A DNA stretch of 64,000 bases from Streptomyces sp. HUAS ZL42. Its GTDB lineage: Bacteria; Actinomycetota; Actinomycetes; Streptomycetales; Streptomycetaceae. How positions within the stretch are numbered: the first letter of the stretch is position 1; each line of letters starts with the position of its first letter. The position numbers and the translations under genes are program-made. The notes under the pieces are model-generated. The model was not told the origin of the DNA and did no database searches. It saw only the letters and a program-made list of their open reading frames with translations. The stretch is from NCBI RefSeq assembly GCF_040782645.1, contig NZ_CP160403.1, forward strand, positions 5,615,001-5,679,000. The letters run 5' to 3'. Shown piece by piece: positions 60,861-64,000 of the stretch.

Positions 60861-61886
60861 TCACGGTGAGCGAGTCACAGGCGTCGGCTCCGACTCCGGC
60901 ACCCTGCGACGACGCCGCCGCTTCAGCAGTGCCCACGGCCCCCGCGGCCCCGTCGGCATCGCCGCCGCGACCTCCGTGCCCGCCTCCGACGCCGCCTCCG
61001 CCGCAGCCCGCGCCACCGGCAGGAATCCCTCGCGGCGGGACACGTCCGGGCGTTCCTCCTCCGCCGGCCAGAGGCCCAGCGCCGCGCAGACCGTCGGCAG
61101 CACCGCCATCGCGGCTGTCGCATACCCCTCCGCGGAGGGGTGGTAGCTGTCGGGGCCGAACAGCTCCCGCGGATTCGCCTCGAACTCCGGGCCCAGCAGG
61201 TCGCCCAGCGACACGGTGCGGCCGCCCTGCTCGACGACACCGATCGTCTGGGCGGCCGCCAGCTGGCGGGAGGCACGTCTGGCCAGCCAGCGCAGGGGCT
61301 GCTGCACCGGTTCGATCGTGCCGAGGTCGGGACACGTGCCCACGACGACCTCCGCACCGGCCGTGCGCAGGCGTCGTACCGCCGCCGACAAGTGCCGGAC
61401 CGAGGTCGTGGGCGGCATCCGGTGTGTCACGTCGTTCGCCCCGATCATGATCACGCAGATGTCGGGTACCCGGGTGGGGTCCGAAAGGGCCAGCGCCACC
61501 TGGCGGTCCAGGTCGTCCGAGCGGGCGCCGGGGAGGGCCACATTGCGGAACTCCACCGGGCGTTCGGCCACCGCCGCGAGGCCCGACGCCAGCAGTGCGC
61601 CCGGTGTCTGGCCCGCCCGGTGCACACCCTGGCCCGCGGCCGTGGAGTCGCCGAGCAGGGTCAGCCGCAGGGGCGGTTCTCCGAGGGGGTCGTAGGCATG
61701 GCCGTACAGTCCCGCCGCGTTCGGCACGTGGGGCTGTGCGCCGTTTCCCACCCGGCGCCTGGCCAGCTGGACCTCGGCCAGCAGCAGGCCGACGGCCGCC
61801 GCCCCCGCCAGGCCGATGCCGCCACCGCCGAACGCCGCGCCGGCCGCGATGCGCCGGGCCACCCGCGCCCTGGACATGCTCGTCAT
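60861..61886 (-). CDS. SGNH/GDSL hydrolase, membrane-anchored
   Basis: This ~341-residue esterase/lipase-like enzyme has an N-terminal hydrophobic segment (RRIAAGAAFGGGGIGLAGAAAVGLLLAEVQLARR) that serves as signal anchor. SGNH blocks are RLTLLGDSTAAGQGV (nucleophile Ser in GDST), NVALPGARSDDL (Gly), CVIMIGANDVTHRM (Asn) and LFGPDSYHPSAEGYA (Asp-His). The C-terminal ~70 residues are an Ala/Glu-rich and finally Arg-rich tail (WALLKRRRRRRVPE). The start is uncertain: ATGs at 61877, 61886 and 61916 are all in frame. AGGAGG lies 12 bases before 61886 and AGGAG lies 3 bases before 61916. The gene is divergent from cbs with ~150 bases between. The substrate is unknown; acylated wall or secreted products are usual. 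Confidence 0.88.
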   Translation of the reverse strand: MTSMSRARVARRIAAGAAFGGGGIGLAGAAAVGLLLAEVQLARRRVGNGAQPHVPNAAGLYGHAYDPLGEPPLRLTLLGDSTAAGQGVHRAGQTPGALLASGLAAVAERPVEFRNVALPGARSDDLDRQVALALSDPTRVPDICVIMIGANDVTHRMPPTTSVRHLSAAVRRLRTAGAEVVVGTCPDLGTIEPVQQPLRWLARRASRQLAAAQTIGVVEQGGRTVSLGDLLGPEFEANPRELFGPDSYHPSAEGYATAAMAVLPTVCAALGLWPAEEERPDVSRREGFLPVARAAAEAASEAGTEVAAAMPTGPRGPWALLKRRRRRRVPESEPTPVTRSP

Positions 61887-62044
61887 ACCGCGCCGCCACC
61901 TCCTATAGCCGTACATCAACTCCTTGCCCCGCACGCACCGTCGCCCAATCCCAACGGGGAGTGAAGGACCGTCCACGGCCCTCAGACAGGCCATAGGCTG
62001 GCGGAACCACTAAGACCACTTCTTTGCAGCATCCGGAGACAACG

Positions 62045-63433
<1,389 letters not shown>

Positions 63434-63702
63434 CGGGAAACGTCCGGTGAACGGCCCGTGACGGCGCCGAACTTGCGGTTGCCCACCGCAGTGGTGGACT
63501 TCGCGGAAGTGGTACGAGCGTGTCACGTCCACGCAGCACACGCTTAACACGGGTCCGGCACATTAGTGGGTGTCGGCAGGGCGGGAGCGGCTCCCCGCCC
63601 GGGCCGGCAAACCGAACGGCGTCAAGGACCTCCGGAGCGGCTCCCGGACCTCCATGGACGCCACGGACGCGCAAGCCCGGCCCTGACCCGGCCCGCGTCC
63701 CT

Positions 63703-63757
63703 CGCGGGGACCGCCGTCGTCCCGCCCCCCGGCAACGGGGGTGCGGCGGTCCCCGCG
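63703..63757. terminator. Large GC hairpin in the gap after cbs
   Basis: CGCGGGGACCGCCG (63703-63716) pairs with CGGCGGTCCCCGCG (63744-63757), 14 bp, and the loop contains an inner CCCCC/GGGGG stem. It has no T-run. It may end both cbs and the convergent membrane-protein transcript. The rest of the 380-base gap (63434-63813) has no gene that I can see. Confidence 0.5.
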
Positions 63758-63813
63758 CATATTCTTTCCGGGGGACGACAGCGGACGCAGGCAGCCCGGT
63801 GGTTGCGGACCTG

Positions 63814-64000
63814 TCAGTCCTCCCACTCACCGTCCCGCGACGCCTTGCGGCGGCCGCGGAAGAGGCCCGGGTTGCTGCGGGCGGCCTGGAACGCGTTGAC
63901 GCCGACGATGCCCGCCCAGGCCACGAGCAGGCCGGGGAGGTGGGCGACTCCGCCGCCGATCGCGGACAGGGGGATCGCCAGCACGAGCGAGACGATGCCG
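63814..64000 (-). CDS. Membrane protein, 5' part beyond the window edge
   Basis: Only the last ~61 codons are present: IVSLVLAIPLSAIGGGVAHLPGLLVAWAGIVGVNAFQAARSNPGLFRGRRKASRDGEWED, then TGA (complement of 63814-63816). Two hydrophobic stretches and a basic, then acidic tail fit the C-terminus of an integral membrane protein. The family is not recognisable from this piece. It converges on cbs, as in the S. coelicolor order I remember. Confidence 0.75.
   Translation of the reverse strand, partial: GIVSLVLAIPLSAIGGGVAHLPGLLVAWAGIVGVNAFQAARSNPGLFRGRRKASRDGEWED

Noticed and set aside
60845..61450. Pro-rich plus-strand frame opposite the SGNH hydrolase
   Set aside because: It is antisense to an enzyme with all four SGNH blocks, and its composition is that of a shadow.

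Overview
The window reads as a core-chromosome segment of a Streptomyces species. The base composition is very GC-rich with strong third-position bias, starts are often GTG or TTG, and it carries the tRNA-Leu(UUA) gene bldA, two resuscitation-promoting factors (one behind a ydaO/c-di-AMP riboswitch), a Rex-type operator ahead of ndh, and the order prs-glmU ... mfd ... rpf-eno-divIC-ppx-ndh ... bldA ... thiolase-cbs. From memory this order matches the SCO3123-to-SCO3076 part of the S. coelicolor chromosome; I have not checked it.

Layout, left to right. 0-3.4 kb: prs (cut by the window edge) and glmU on the minus strand, then tRNA-Gln(UUG) with a LAGLIDADG-like double-HTH gene directly upstream of it. 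3.5-4.8 kb: an orphan NarL-type sensor kinase. 4.8-10.1 kb: a toxin/immunity-type locus with two divergent arms. The minus arm is a YwqJ-like deaminase plus SUKH-3. The plus arm is a WHH-nuclease-like/SUKH-1 fusion plus a 965-residue Imm35-like/Pro-Gly linker/deaminase/SUKH-4 fusion. 10.3-16 kb: a DivIVA-like coiled-coil protein ending in a tandem repeat, a cation/acetate-type symporter with its DUF485 partner, two small coupled genes and a DHA2 exporter. 16.4-19.8 kb: a MacB-like ABC pair. 20.1-23.7 kb: mfd. 23.8-32 kb: an HNH nuclease lipoprotein, an LppX-like lipoprotein, an unusual HTH/methylase/HsdS-like fusion carrying an 18-bp coding repeat, a membrane protein/Ser-Thr kinase pair, a DUF1906 secreted protein and a SurA-like lipoprotein. 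32.2-42.2 kb: mazG, a P450, rpfB, the ydaO riboswitch and rpfA, eno, divIC, a DUF501 gene, ppx and ndh. 42.4-42.9 kb: a 98-bp tandem repeat. 43.1-47.8 kb: a cyclopropane synthase and a second MacB-like ABC pair on the minus strand.

48.2-54.9 kb: bldA is followed by a tightly overlapping five-gene operon (two stand-alone receivers, a HEAT-repeat membrane protein, a BcsA/HasA-like GT2, a CHASE3-type sensor kinase). It converges on a secreted GH16-like protein, and together they look like a signal-controlled polysaccharide synthesis/remodelling unit. 55-64 kb: pobA, a Bax-inhibitor-1-like membrane protein, several small conserved genes, an acetyl-CoA acetyltransferase, an SGNH hydrolase, cystathionine beta-synthase and the 3' part of a membrane-protein gene.

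For novelty I would first check the SUKH/deaminase/WHH locus, the two-component HEAT-GT2-GH16 unit beside bldA, and the methylase-like fusion whose coding repeat copies half-sites found in its own promoter. Several promoters also share a TANNNT hexamer six bases before an ATG/GTG start, which suggests leaderless mRNAs.
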